A DNA stretch of 64,000 nucleotides from positions 372,001 through 436,000 of the forward strand of contig JACKHO010000007.1 in NCBI GenBank assembly GCA_020638955.1, given 5' to 3'. A model generated the notes under the pieces. It was not told the origin of the DNA. It was given only the letters and a program-made list of their open reading frames with translations, and ran no database searches. Source of the stretch: Planctomycetaceae bacterium (GTDB lineage Bacteria; Planctomycetota; Planctomycetia; Planctomycetales; Planctomycetaceae). This document shows, piece after piece, positions 9,053 to 17,613 of the stretch (within the stretch, counting starts at the first letter, position 1; each line of letters starts with the position of its first letter). A program made the translations under genes and the position numbers.

Positions 9053-9150
9053 GCCGAACAACGTTCGCATGCTTGCCCTGCTCCGCGATGCAAGCAGGGC
9101 ACACAAAAACGGACAACCAACAGCCATGCCACCCGCCCGCATATTGGGTT
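9053..9150. repeat. Left copy of inverted repeat flanking the SUKH gene
   Basis: Contains CGTTCGCATGCTTGCCCTGC, TCCGCGATGCAAG and GCCATGCCACCCGCCCGC. Its reverse complement recurs, with an internal divergent block, at about 9742-9830. Confidence 0.75.
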
Positions 9151-9196
9151 ACACTTCACTACACCCAACCTCCAAGTGATTAACTGGCGAGCATTG

Positions 9197-9730
9197 ATGG
9201 CGAGTACACTCGAAGAACTACAACGCGTTTCGCCACCTCCAGAACGACCTCTTGCTGTGGATGGAGACTGGTCGCGTGTTGAAAGTGACTTGGGGCTCTG
9301 TCTGCCGCCCGACTTCAAAGAATTCGCTTCGACATACGGCAAAGGGAGGTTCGGTCGGGACGAAATCCTAGTTTTCCATCCACTCGAGTGGTCGAATGTT
9401 CGCAATTCATGGAGTCAACGCGCCTCGCACTTTAGGGCTTGGCTGGATGCCGGGTTCAACGTGCCCTATCCAATCTTCCCTGAATTCGAAGGTCTGCTGC
9501 CGTGTGCGATTGTAAGCGACGTTAATCGCATCAATTGGTTGACACGAGGGTCGTCTGAGAATTGGCCGTTGGTCTACTTCGATCGGGATCATGGCTACTT
9601 CGAAGTCGAACTAAAGGGGCTAACATTTGTCGAGTTTTTGGTAGACATTGTGACCGGCCGATCAGAACTGATGAAACGCGTGAATTGCGAGTTCACGTCT
9701 CCGCCAGAATTCGAACCGTGTTCAGAGTAA
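9197..9730 (+). CDS. SMI1/KNR4 (SUKH) family immunity-like protein
   Basis: The 177-residue product shows the SUKH pattern: an N-terminal helix with a bulky-hydrophobic/Glu set (WSRVESDLGLCLPPDFKEFASTYGKGRFG), then LVFHPLEW, FPEFEGLLPCAI, NRINWLTRG and a final helix before FVEFLVDIVTG. SUKH proteins often act as immunity proteins against contact-dependent or polymorphic toxins; no toxin gene is visible nearby, so that role is inference. Start: the frame runs upstream to 8966, but its N-terminal translation is repeat DNA; ATG 9197 begins directly at the domain. The gene is bracketed by inverted repeat copies, suggesting a mobile or recently acquired cassette. Confidence 0.8.
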   Translation: MASTLEELQRVSPPPERPLAVDGDWSRVESDLGLCLPPDFKEFASTYGKGRFGRDEILVFHPLEWSNVRNSWSQRASHFRAWLDAGFNVPYPIFPEFEGLLPCAIVSDVNRINWLTRGSSENWPLVYFDRDHGYFEVELKGLTFVEFLVDIVTGRSELMKRVNCEFTSPPEFEPCSE

Positions 9731-9741
9731 CCGTAGGGTGC

Positions 9742-9830
9742 GTCGGCGGGCGGGTGGCATGATCAACGGGAAATGGATTTGTGTGCCATCCTTGCATCGC
9801 GGAGCAGGGCAAGCATGCGAACGCTCTTCG
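9742..9830. repeat. Right copy of inverted repeat flanking the SUKH gene
   Basis: Reverse complement of the 9053-9150 copy: GCGGGCGGGTGGCATG, then a diverged ~18-base block, then TGTGTGCC and the shared CTTGCATCGCGGAGCAGGGC ending in AAGCATGCGAACG. Confidence 0.75.
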
Positions 9831-10045
9831 GTCATCCTATCCAAATTGACGTCGATCACTAACCGCAGGGCACGTCGGCACTGTCAACAAGAAACGCGTG
9901 GCTCGGCGGGACACCTGTCTCACGCATGTGGCACGTGACAGGAGTGAACAGTCCACCTTTCTGGAATCGAAGATTCCGTCCCCCTGTTCATCTGAGCGTC
10001 ACCCTGCGCTCACGGTTCCGTGCGTCTCGACGCACGCTACGGCTT

Positions 10046-10140
10046 CTCTCCGCGCCTCCGCGTGAGACTTGTCGGGTATCATCGTACGGATCGAGTTGTA
10101 GCTCAGGGTCATCGCACGCGGAGGCGCGGGGATCGCGGAG
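10046..10140. repeat. GC-rich inverted repeat, second copy
   Basis: CTCTCCGCGCCTCCGCGTGA at 10046-10065 pairs with CACGCGGAGGCGCGG at 10115-10129 and its flank GATCGCGGAG. Same family as 1341-1445. Confidence 0.75.
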
Positions 10141-10544
10141 AACATGGGAGAACCTCCCGAATCCTCTGCGCTCTCGGCGTTTCAAACTAATCAAAGGATA
10201 AGAGCAACCGACGACGACTCTTGTCAGCCTGCCCCTGCTCATCAACTTGCTTTTTGTGACTTTTTGTGTTTTTTGTGGCTATTCTCACCTCAAGAAAAAA
10301 GCGAGTCCGGACTCTGGGTGAGCATGCCCTGTTGCCACGGCTTCAAGGATTTGGAATTACGTTCCGTCGCTGGCCAGCTCATAGAACAGACAAACCTTGG
10401 ATCACCCATTCAGTTGAGAACACATTTCCCACCCGACTTTCATCAGGTCACCGTGAGCAGACATGCTCAATCCCACGAACCCGTGTTGCGCGAAGCGCGG
10501 CTGCGGACGTGGTGACCGGTTCTCGTATTGTAATTCACAGAAGT

Positions 10545-10627
10545 TGAAAATCCGCAGAGCACGCCGAGGTTCGCAGAGAAAAGATGCGAATTCACCCGAT
10601 TCCTCTGCGCCCTCGGCGTTTCAATTC
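10545..10627. repeat. Inverted repeat (CTCTGCG / CTCGGCGTTTC type)
   Basis: Left arm GAAAATCCGCAGAGCACGCC and right arm CCTCTGCGCCCTCGGCGTTT are partly complementary. A similar right arm, CCTCTGCGCTCTCGGCGTTT, is present at about 10161-10180. Confidence 0.6.
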
Positions 10628-10639
10628 CTTCTTTAACCG

Positions 10640-12544
10640 TCAGTCGTTGTAGACGAATTCGTTGCTGTTGAAGAAGGCGTGGCAGAGGTCGGGCCAGGCG
10701 TGGTTGGGGTCTTCGCTGCTTTCGAGGAACTCCATGCTCTGAGCCATTTCCCGCTCTGTGGGTGGACGACCGAGTGTGAGATGGCTGAGCAGTTGGATGC
10801 GCGCTGTTTGGGTCGACTCAGCCTTCAGTACGCGTTCGGCGCACTTGTTGGCCGATTTCATAACGAACTCGGAATTGAGTAGATGCAGTGCCTGCGGCGC
10901 AATGGTGGTTTGTACGCGGCGTGGGCAACTTAAGTTGGAGTCGGGTTTGTCGAAAGCCTCGAACAGGGGGAACCGCAAATTGCGGCGGGCGAATAAATAA
11001 ATACTGCGGCGGGTGTGTTCTGTTGTATCTTTCGTCACCGGCCACTGATCTTTCAAGAGTGTGCCCACGACTTCTTGTGGGAGTGGGGGACGAACACCTG
11101 GGCCGCCTTGTTTTCGATTCAGTTGTCCTGACACGGAGAGAAGTGCATCACGAATGGCTTCGCCGTTCAGTCGGCGACGGCGTGCTCGTCCGAGGAGCTG
11201 GTTGTCGGGATCATGTTCCAGCAAGTTATCCCAGACGTCGCTGGACGATTCTGCAGTGCGGCGACTGGCGAGTCGGTAGGTTGCCGAATTCAGAATGAGT
11301 CGGTGAATGTGCTTCAAATCCCAGCCTGATTCAATGAGTTCCACCGCCAGCCAGTCCAGCAACTCGGGGTGCGTGGGCCCGTTTCCCATCCAGCCCCAGT
11401 CACTCGAAGTCGACACGAGGCCCACACCAAAATGGTGTTGCCACAGCCGGTTCACCATGACGCGGGCGGGCAATGGATTCTGAGGATGCATGGCCCACCG
11501 AGCTAAATCGGTGCGTGGTGTTTCACGAGTAACTGAAACTGCATCGGCCTTGAGGAAGCATTCCATCGCACCATCGATAACCCGCGGTGCCGCTGGCTGC
11601 AGTTCCGGACCGGGGCGGCGGAAATCACCTCGAATCCACAGATGACTTGGTGAGACATTCTCGGCATTCTGCACTACCCGCAGTTTCTTCTCTTCCTCTT
11701 CACCAGCGACTTTCAGTGCCGGCTCTTTGAACAAGTCGATGGTTTCGAAGCAGGCGCGGAGTCGGTAGAAGTCGGCCTGGGAAATGGGATCGGCCTTGTG
11801 GTCGTGGCATTGTGCACAGCCAAACTGCAGGCCGAAAACGACTTCCCCAAAATTTGAGGTCATACCATTCAGAAAACTGTGTCGCCGTTCTTCCTGCAGA
11901 TTAATGTCCGGCATATCCGGCCCAGCCATGAGGTAGCCGGTGGCAATGCGTGCGGAGAGGTCGTCGGGGGCAAGTTCATCACCCGCGAGCTGCAGGGAGA
12001 TGAACTGGTCGTATGGCAGATTGTCATTGAAGGCGTTAATCACCCAGTCGCGGTAGCGCCACGCTTCCGGGCGAACTTTGTCGTGCTCGAACCCATCGGT
12101 CTCGGCAAAACGGACGAGATCGAGCCAGTGCTGTGCCCAGCGTTCGCCGTAGGCCGAGTCAGCCAACATGTCGTCAACAACGACCGACCAGTCAGGAGCA
12201 TTCTCAGCCGTCACATATCGTTCGATTTCTTCAATTGAAGGAGGCAGGCCGCGTACATCGAAACTGATGCGTCGCAGCAGCGTGAGGCGACTGGCCTGTT
12301 CGACGGGAGCAAGATCTGAATTTTCCAACTGCGACAGCACGAACTGGTCGATGGCGTTCGCTGACCATTCCGTATCCTGAGTGTCCGGAATCATCGGACG
12401 CTCAAGCGGCTGCAGGCCGGGTAATTCAAAGTCAACGTCAGTAATTGGAGGTTCCGCGACGGGCGCGCCCTCCGGTTCTTCAGCCAGTGTCGTCACCGCT
12501 GAGGTGACGAGTAACAGAGAACAAATGGAGAAGACCGTTTTCAT
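10640..12544 (-). CDS. DUF1549/DUF1553 (PSCyt2-PSD1) secreted protein
   Basis: A 634-residue protein with a signal peptide (MKTVFSICSLLLVTSAVTTLAEE). Residues about 60-265 match DUF1549: TLLRRISFDVRGLPPS, ERWAQHWLDLVRFAETDGFEHD and a CxxCH motif (Cys243, Cys246, His247, in FGCAQCHDHK). Residues about 370-620 match DUF1553 (NRLWQHHFGVGLVSTSSDWG, LNGEAIRDALLSVSGQLN). No N-terminal cytochrome domain is present, unlike many relatives. Function is unknown; these planctomycete families are widespread and linked by some to polysaccharide use. Start: ATG 12544 gives the signal peptide, and its A is shared with the stop codon of the upstream DUF1501 gene (TGATG), indicating translational coupling. Confidence 0.9.
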   Translation of the reverse strand: MKTVFSICSLLLVTSAVTTLAEEPEGAPVAEPPITDVDFELPGLQPLERPMIPDTQDTEWSANAIDQFVLSQLENSDLAPVEQASRLTLLRRISFDVRGLPPSIEEIERYVTAENAPDWSVVVDDMLADSAYGERWAQHWLDLVRFAETDGFEHDKVRPEAWRYRDWVINAFNDNLPYDQFISLQLAGDELAPDDLSARIATGYLMAGPDMPDINLQEERRHSFLNGMTSNFGEVVFGLQFGCAQCHDHKADPISQADFYRLRACFETIDLFKEPALKVAGEEEEKKLRVVQNAENVSPSHLWIRGDFRRPGPELQPAAPRVIDGAMECFLKADAVSVTRETPRTDLARWAMHPQNPLPARVMVNRLWQHHFGVGLVSTSSDWGWMGNGPTHPELLDWLAVELIESGWDLKHIHRLILNSATYRLASRRTAESSSDVWDNLLEHDPDNQLLGRARRRRLNGEAIRDALLSVSGQLNRKQGGPGVRPPLPQEVVGTLLKDQWPVTKDTTEHTRRSIYLFARRNLRFPLFEAFDKPDSNLSCPRRVQTTIAPQALHLLNSEFVMKSANKCAERVLKAESTQTARIQLLSHLTLGRPPTEREMAQSMEFLESSEDPNHAWPDLCHAFFNSNEFVYND

Positions 12545-13941
12545 CAGGCGAGTATTTGTGTCACCACGTTGCCCTCCACGTCGGTGAGACGTTGATCGCG
12601 GCCGTTGTGGAAGTAGGTCAAAGCGGTGTGATCGAACCCGAGGAGATGCAGAATCGTAGCATGCAGGTCGTGGACATGAACGGGATTCTCGGCGGCACGT
12701 AATCCGAATTCGTCTGTTGATCCGAAGGCCATGCCACCTTTCACGCCGCCACCAGCCAGCCAGACGGTGTATCCCCAAGGGTTGTGGTCGCGTCCGGTTC
12801 CCTGTTCACTCATCGGCATCCTACCGAACTCGCCACCCCAGATAACGAGCGTGTCGTCGAGCAGCCCGCGCTGCCTGAGGTCTTTAAGGAGGCCGGCGAC
12901 GGGCCGGTCCGTGGCGCGGCAATAGTGGCCGTGGTTTTCGGCGACGTCTTTGTGAGCATCCCAGCCGTTGGTATCGCCGGAGTAAAGTTGAATGAATCGT
13001 ACGCCCCGTTCCGCCATGCGTCGCGCCAGCAGACATCGGATGCCGAACTCGCGCGTTTCCTTCTGATCAATACCGTACAGCCGTTGTGTGGACTCGGACT
13101 CCTCCGAAATGTCCGTGACTTCAGGAGCGGTGCTCTGCATACGGAAAGCGAGTTCGTATGACTCAATCCGGGCTTCGAGTTCGGAGTCGCGTTCGCGCTG
13201 CAGCAAATGTTCTCTGTTTTGTTGCTGAGCGAAATCAAGGATGTGCCGCTGCCTGGCAGACGTCATTCCAGTCGGCGGTGTGAGATGCAGAATGGGATTT
13301 GCACCGGGCCGGACCACAGTGCCCTGATAAGTCGCGGGCAGGAATCCGCTGCCCCAGGCGGGCGGGCCGCCTTTGATGCCGGAACCCTGATCGGGCATGA
13401 CGACAAACGCGGGGAGGTCGCGGTTTTCTGTTCCGAGTCCATAGCTCACCCAACTGCCGAGGCTGGGTTTTCCCATCAGAATGCTGCCCGTGTTCATTTG
13501 ATAAACGGACTGCGGATGGTTCACGCTGTCCCCATGGCACGATCGCAGAACACAGAGTTCGTCAGCACACTGAGCAATTTCCGGCAGGAAGTCGCTGACT
13601 TCGAGTCCCGACTCCCCATATTTCCGAAACGGCTTGATGGCGGGCAGCAACGGATTCGTCGCCACCTTGCGACGCGTCATGACCTCGCCGACACTGTCCG
13701 GCAGAGGTTCGCCCGCATGCTTTTGCAGGGCGGGTTTGGGGTCAAACAAATCGACCTGGCTGGGGCCACCATGCATGAACAAATAAATGACGCGCCGAGC
13801 CCGTGGTGCAAAGTGCGGCTGCGAAACCGATTCTCCAGCCACTCCAGTTGAGTTGAGCAGCCCCCGGCAGGCAATCGCACCGAATCCGCCGCCTGCCTGC
13901 AGCAGGAAATCGCGTCGGGAATGATTCGGTGGGACAATCAT
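12544..13941 (-). CDS. DUF1501 protein with Tat-type signal
   Basis: A 465-residue protein opening MIVPPNHSRRDFLLQAGGG, a twin-arginine export signal (SRRDFL). The body matches DUF1501, related to the alkaline phosphatase/sulfatase fold: YLFMHGGPSQVDLFDPKP, PFRKYGESGLEVSDFLPEIA, LVIWGGEFGRMPMSEQGTGR, DHNPWGYTVWLAGGG and HDLHATILHLLG, with conserved Asp/His metal-binding-like positions. Exported; substrate unknown. It is the first gene of a two-gene operon with the DUF1549/DUF1553 gene (TGATG overlap). TTG 13959 is an alternative start, but ATG 13941 places the Arg pair correctly near the N-terminus. Confidence 0.9.
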   Translation of the reverse strand: MIVPPNHSRRDFLLQAGGGFGAIACRGLLNSTGVAGESVSQPHFAPRARRVIYLFMHGGPSQVDLFDPKPALQKHAGEPLPDSVGEVMTRRKVATNPLLPAIKPFRKYGESGLEVSDFLPEIAQCADELCVLRSCHGDSVNHPQSVYQMNTGSILMGKPSLGSWVSYGLGTENRDLPAFVVMPDQGSGIKGGPPAWGSGFLPATYQGTVVRPGANPILHLTPPTGMTSARQRHILDFAQQQNREHLLQRERDSELEARIESYELAFRMQSTAPEVTDISEESESTQRLYGIDQKETREFGIRCLLARRMAERGVRFIQLYSGDTNGWDAHKDVAENHGHYCRATDRPVAGLLKDLRQRGLLDDTLVIWGGEFGRMPMSEQGTGRDHNPWGYTVWLAGGGVKGGMAFGSTDEFGLRAAENPVHVHDLHATILHLLGFDHTALTYFHNGRDQRLTDVEGNVVTQILA

Positions 13942-14080
13942 CAGCGAAAAACAAGTCAACCCGTTGGGACTCGAAAACCAATCAACGCACGATTATCCAT
14001 AGTCATCCGAGTCTTGTCGATGGCAACGACGCTCGTTAGTCTCGACAGAACCGTCCTGCAACCTCGCCGATGTGCTACTA

Positions 14081-15046
14081 ATGGCCGCTGAAATCACACG
14101 TAATGTCGCCCGCTGTGCGCAAGTTTTGCGTACTGGTGGGCTCGTGGCTTTTGCGACGGAAACGGTGTATGGACTCGGCGCAAACGCGTTGAATCCCACT
14201 GCCGTGGCGAAAATCTTCGCCGCGAAACGGCGACCGGAGTTTGATCCTCTCATTGTGCACGTGGCTGAAATTGGGGACATCGAACCACTCGCCAAGACGA
14301 GTCATCCCCTGTTTGAAACGTTGAGTCAACAGTTCTGGCCGGGTCCGTTGACCTTGCTGTTGCCGAAGCTAGACATCATTCCCGACCTGGTAACTTCCGG
14401 TTTGCCTGACGTTGGAATTCGCATCCCAGCGAATGACGTGGCGCGGCAACTTATCAAGGTAGCCGGTGTTCCCGTTGCGGCACCGAGTGCCAATTTGTTC
14501 GGACGCACGAGCCCGACCACCGCTGCTCATGTCGTAGAGCAACTCGGCGAGAGCGTCGACCTCGTGTTGGATGATGGCCCCTGTAGCGTGGGCGTGGAAT
14601 CAACCATCGTCCGCATGACCGGGCCAAGTTCCCTGGAAGTTCTGAGGGTGGGCGGAACAACACTCGAAATGCTGCAGACCGTCTGCAGTGAGGTGACGGT
14701 CGTCTCAAATCTGCTCGATGAAACAGCACCGGCGGCGCCGGGGCAGCTCGCCAGCCATTATGCACCGCTGACTCCCATTCAGATTGTGAATGACTGGAGC
14801 ACCACCGATCTTCCACCATGCGCGGCGGCCCTGTGTTTTCAGCAGGCACCGCCCGACCACGAAAACCTGTCCATCGTAGAGATTCTCTCGCCCGATGGCT
14901 CACTCGTGGAAGCCACTGCGAACTTCTTCGCCGCACTGCGGCGACTGGATTGCCCCGACATCGATGTCATCCTCGCCGAACGATTCCCCGACCGGGAGCT
15001 CGGCGTGGCATTGAATGATCGGTTACGACGGGCGGCGACGCGCTGA
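14081..15046 (+). CDS. tsaC: Threonylcarbamoyl-AMP synthase, Sua5 type
   Basis: Makes threonylcarbamoyl-AMP from threonine, bicarbonate and ATP for the t6A37 modification of ANN-decoding tRNAs. The first ~210 residues are the YrdC fold: FATETVYGLGANAL, the nucleotide-binding KRRPEFDPLIVHV, WPGPLTLLLP, VGIRIPANDV, APSANLFGRTSPTTA and VESTIVR. Residues about 230-321 form the additional Sua5 C-terminal domain, introduced by the typical APGQLASHYAPLTP, so this is the long form and not stand-alone TsaC. ATG 14081 is preferred to the upstream GTG 14072. It is divergent from the DUF1501 operon. Confidence 0.93.
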   Translation: MAAEITRNVARCAQVLRTGGLVAFATETVYGLGANALNPTAVAKIFAAKRRPEFDPLIVHVAEIGDIEPLAKTSHPLFETLSQQFWPGPLTLLLPKLDIIPDLVTSGLPDVGIRIPANDVARQLIKVAGVPVAAPSANLFGRTSPTTAAHVVEQLGESVDLVLDDGPCSVGVESTIVRMTGPSSLEVLRVGGTTLEMLQTVCSEVTVVSNLLDETAPAAPGQLASHYAPLTPIQIVNDWSTTDLPPCAAALCFQQAPPDHENLSIVEILSPDGSLVEATANFFAALRRLDCPDIDVILAERFPDRELGVALNDRLRRAATR

Positions 15047-15048
15047 AA

Positions 15049-15073
15049 CACAGACAGGAATGTCTGTACCACC
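15049..15073. repeat. Palindromic repeat CACAGACAGGAATGTCTGT, copy 1
   Basis: ACAGACA and TGTCTGT arms around GGAA, followed by ACCACC. Directly after the preceding gene's stop. Other copies lie at 20231-20258 and 42027-42053. Confidence 0.75.
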
Positions 15074-15212
15074 GGATGGTTGTCAGTAGCACAGTTAATT
15101 AGGGCACCAATCTGCGGTTCAGTCATTGAGTCTGCCTTTCATCGGGATGAATGCTATCCTTGTCTGTCCGACTAACGAAGAATCCACTCAAACTCTGGAA
15201 GTCCCTGACTGC

Positions 15213-15632
15213 ATGAACGACACCCAACACGCCGGGACCGACCGTCCGCTGCTCCTGTTCGATGGGGTTTGCGGGCTGTGTAACTGGTATGTCGATTTCG
15301 TCATGAAGCGGGATCTCAAGAAATCGTTCCAGTTCGCTCCGCTGCAGGGAGAGACCGCTCGCAAGTTGCTGGGTGAGGAAGAAACAACGAATCTGAAAAC
15401 GGTCGTGCTCGTTACCGGTGGTGAGAGTTTTCGGTACTCCTCGGCGATTGTCAGAATCTTCTGGCTGCTGGGTGGGATATGGGGAATAGCCGGCTGGCTG
15501 ATTTGGCTCATTCCCAAGCCGCTACGAGATTTGGGTTATCGGATTGTGGCAACGAACCGGTACCGCTGGTTTGGTCACCGGGAGCAGTGCCGCATGCCGA
15601 CCGCCGAAGACCGCGAACGAATCCTTCCCTGA
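15213..15632 (+). CDS. DCC-family thiol-disulfide oxidoreductase-like protein (DUF393)
   Basis: A 139-residue protein with the family's diagnostic start LLLFDGVCGLCN (DGxCxxC) followed by WYVDFVMKRD, FQFAPLQGETARKLL and a hydrophobic stretch around IFWLLGGIWGIAGWLIWLIP, then YRWFG and a basic C-terminus. Length is typical. Members are predicted thioredoxin-like redox proteins, but biochemical proof is scarce. The frame opens at 15126; I prefer ATG 15213, which places the motif about 15 residues from the N-terminus as in relatives and has GGAAG upstream. Confidence 0.85.
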   Translation: MNDTQHAGTDRPLLLFDGVCGLCNWYVDFVMKRDLKKSFQFAPLQGETARKLLGEEETTNLKTVVLVTGGESFRYSSAIVRIFWLLGGIWGIAGWLIWLIPKPLRDLGYRIVATNRYRWFGHREQCRMPTAEDRERILP

Positions 15633-15679
15633 GTCACCCCCGGTCCGTTACTCTTTCCGCTGGAAGCCCCAATTTCTCG

Positions 15680-15790
15680 TAGGGTGGGTGAAGTCCGCAT
15701 TCATTTCGATGGTGCGTTCCGCAAGTCGTTCAGCGTGGATAGCAGACAATACTGCATCGCTGATTTCTGGCCCGCGGACGTAACCCACCA
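15680..15790. repeat. MITE-like repeat copy A (TAGGGTGGGTG...CGTAACCCACC)
   Basis: Starts TAGGGTGGGTGAAGTCCGC, holds GGTGCGTTCCGCAAGTC internally and ends CGGACGTAACCCACC, whose last bases touch the start codon of the following gene. It lacks the far end (CACACACCCTAC) found in copies B and C. Confidence 0.75.
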
Positions 15791-16584
15791 TGTCTGTCGA
15801 CGTGCTCCACGCACCCTACGGAGGTGATGAAGAATTCGAGTTGGACGTGACGAATAAAGTGCTTGAGGTGATTTGCGAAGATGGTCCGGTCATTGCCGTG
15901 AACAAACCTTCGGGCATTATCTCTCAGGGCGCGCCACAGGGAGTCGACAGCCTTGTTTCTCTGGTGAAGGATTACCTCAAGGAGAAGTACAACAAGCCCG
16001 GGGCTGTATACCTCGGTGTGCCGCACCGCCTGGATCGGCCGGTCTCTGGGGTGGTGGTCTTCTCGCGAAATTCCAAATGTGCCGCGCGACTGTCGGAGCA
16101 ATTCGCCAAACGGCAGGTCGAAAAGACGTATCTCGCTGTATTGGAACATCTCCCCGAAGAACCGGAAGGTCGACTCGTCGACTGGCTGTACCGCATTCCC
16201 GACGAGCCAAAGGTCATTGTGACGCGGCCCGACCGGGAAGGAGCCAAAGAAGCCACTTTGCGTTACCGGGTCGTCGACCACGTGCGAGGCCGGGCGGTAG
16301 TCGCTGTGCGGCTGGAGACGGGCCGCATGCATCAAATACGTGTGCAGTTCGCCAGCCGGAACTGTCCCATCGTGGGAGACACCCAATACGGAGCGAAGGG
16401 GGCGTTTCCGGGATTCCCCGACTCACCCAGGACGTCGCCAATCGCACTTCATGGCGTGCAGCTCACCATTCTGCATCCCGTCCGTTATGACCGCCTGCCA
16501 ATTCGGGCGCCCATCCCCAAATCCTGGTCAGCTTTGGGAGTGAATCCTGAGGTCCTGAACAAAATCGATTTCTCCGATCTTTAA
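15790..16584 (+). CDS. RluA-family pseudouridine synthase
   Basis: A 264-residue enzyme isomerising uridine in rRNA or tRNA. The catalytic Asp is in the HRLDRPVSGVVVFSRN motif (about residues 78-92); PVIAVNKPSGIISQG and ETGRMHQIRVQFASR are the other family motifs, and GDTQYGAKG follows. There is no N-terminal S4 domain, so it resembles the RluC/D catalytic core or the shorter RluA/TruC types; the target base cannot be told from sequence. The ATG at 15790 directly abuts a MITE-like repeat end (ACCCACCATG), so promoter and leader may lie within the repeat. A possible hairpin terminator lies in the next gap. Confidence 0.9.
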   Translation: MSVDVLHAPYGGDEEFELDVTNKVLEVICEDGPVIAVNKPSGIISQGAPQGVDSLVSLVKDYLKEKYNKPGAVYLGVPHRLDRPVSGVVVFSRNSKCAARLSEQFAKRQVEKTYLAVLEHLPEEPEGRLVDWLYRIPDEPKVIVTRPDREGAKEATLRYRVVDHVRGRAVVAVRLETGRMHQIRVQFASRNCPIVGDTQYGAKGAFPGFPDSPRTSPIALHGVQLTILHPVRYDRLPIRAPIPKSWSALGVNPEVLNKIDFSDL

Positions 16585-16893
16585 CCCTCTCGCCCCGCAC
16601 ACTGTGCGATGCGGGCAAGTCAGATCGGAGCGGCCGCCGAATCGGCTCGGGGCCTTTTCTTGAAACACCCGTTCCTGAATAGGTTTATGGTGACCACTGG
16701 CACACAGAGATTCGATCGACACCGGCGGAATTCTGGCTCCCAGCAGCGGGAAAAGTGTCTCATCTGGGGTGAACTGACTGGTCGATGAACGCAAGGAGCG
16801 TTATTTTTCCTCAATCATCATCGGGATTATTGTGCGTCTGCCGAGCGAAGCCTATTCCCGCAAACGGCTGCACGATTCGTAAGTTGCATCACC
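16585..16893. other. Intergenic stretch with possible terminator hairpins
   Basis: GCCCCGCA ... TGCGGGC at about 16591-16617 can form a hairpin after the pseudouridine synthase. A GC-rich segment ending GGGGCCTTTTCTT at about 16640-16662 could be a second terminator. No gene seen. Confidence 0.35.
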
Positions 16894-17514
16894 ATGACCA
16901 TTTCCGTCGACGAATACTTTGCAACACGTAAGGATGACCGCAAGAAAGAAACGCGGTATCTGAACGTCATTAACAAGGACAACTGCACCAGCTGCCAGTC
17001 CTGTGCAACGGTATGCCCAGTGGACTGCATTTACGAAGTCCCGAGCAGTATTCCTGGGCAGAGCTACCACCAGGTCGACACATCGCGCTGCATTGGTTGC
17101 CAGATGTGCTACCGCTCCCCCAACGACAGCACCGAGCATTACCAGATGACAATTTGTCCCTGGAATGCCATCGATATTTTACACAATCCGAATGTGAAGC
17201 CGGATGACGATTCGATTCTTCTGCCGTACTGGAAAGGCGAAGGAGCCGAGCTGCCGTGGGCGAAACTCGAAGAGTACGGCTACCAGTTGTTCCTGGACGG
17301 GCAGGTGTTCGTACCAACCTCACGCCAGGACATGATCGACATCTTCAACTGGCTCGGTAAGTCGGACTGGCTCTACTCCGAAGATGGCGACACCGTTGCC
17401 ATCGTCGAAGAAGCCTCACGCGACGAACACAAGATTTGCTTCGAAGCCACCGCCGAAGGTCGCGAACTCCTCGACTGCATCTACCCCGGCTGGCACCGCA
17501 TTTTCATGGACTAA
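16894..17514 (+). CDS. Ferredoxin-like protein with two 4Fe-4S motifs
   Basis: A 206-residue cytoplasmic protein. The first cluster motif is regular: Cys31, Cys34, Cys37 and Cys41 followed by Pro. The second has Cys66, Cys69 and Cys72 in CIGCQMC, but the fourth cysteine before Pro is at 88, 15 residues later instead of 3, leaving an insert (YRSPNDSTEHYQMTI). The C-terminal ~110 residues have no membrane segment and hold a Trp-rich acidic region (LPYWKGEGAELPWAKLEEYG). It likely carries electrons for an unidentified partner; no dehydrogenase lies beside it. Not part of an evident operon. Confidence 0.85.
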   Translation: MTISVDEYFATRKDDRKKETRYLNVINKDNCTSCQSCATVCPVDCIYEVPSSIPGQSYHQVDTSRCIGCQMCYRSPNDSTEHYQMTICPWNAIDILHNPNVKPDDDSILLPYWKGEGAELPWAKLEEYGYQLFLDGQVFVPTSRQDMIDIFNWLGKSDWLYSEDGDTVAIVEEASRDEHKICFEATAEGRELLDCIYPGWHRIFMD

Positions 17515-17613
17515 GTGTGGCAGGGTCGAAGGTCTAAGGTTGATGGTCGAAGGCTAGGCCTTCGGTCGTCCCCTCGTAACCTATCCACTATCTGCTACCC
17601 ACTACCCACTCTC

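Larger units (their letters stand above)
9831..10639. other. Long repeat-rich intergenic region
   Basis: About 800 bases without a convincing gene. It contains an inverted repeat of the CTCCGCGCCTCCGCGTGA family (10046-10140), a GTGACTTTTTGTG arm at about 10247-10280 related to the hairpin after dapA, and a third palindrome (10545-10627). Frames of 90-120 codons crossing these repeats are artefacts of GC-rich repeat sequence. Confidence 0.6.

Noticed and set aside
8762..9142. 126-codon minus-strand ORF between tRNA-Val and the SUKH gene
   Set aside because: Part of it has a protein-like look (IELTQIGRDFGFFAVSHEAL), but half of it is the interspersed repeat and I see no start signal; possibly a gene remnant.
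10144..10547. Two overlapping plus-strand ORFs in the repeat-rich gap
   Set aside because: They run through palindromic repeats, have no ribosome-binding site and show no protein-like pattern.
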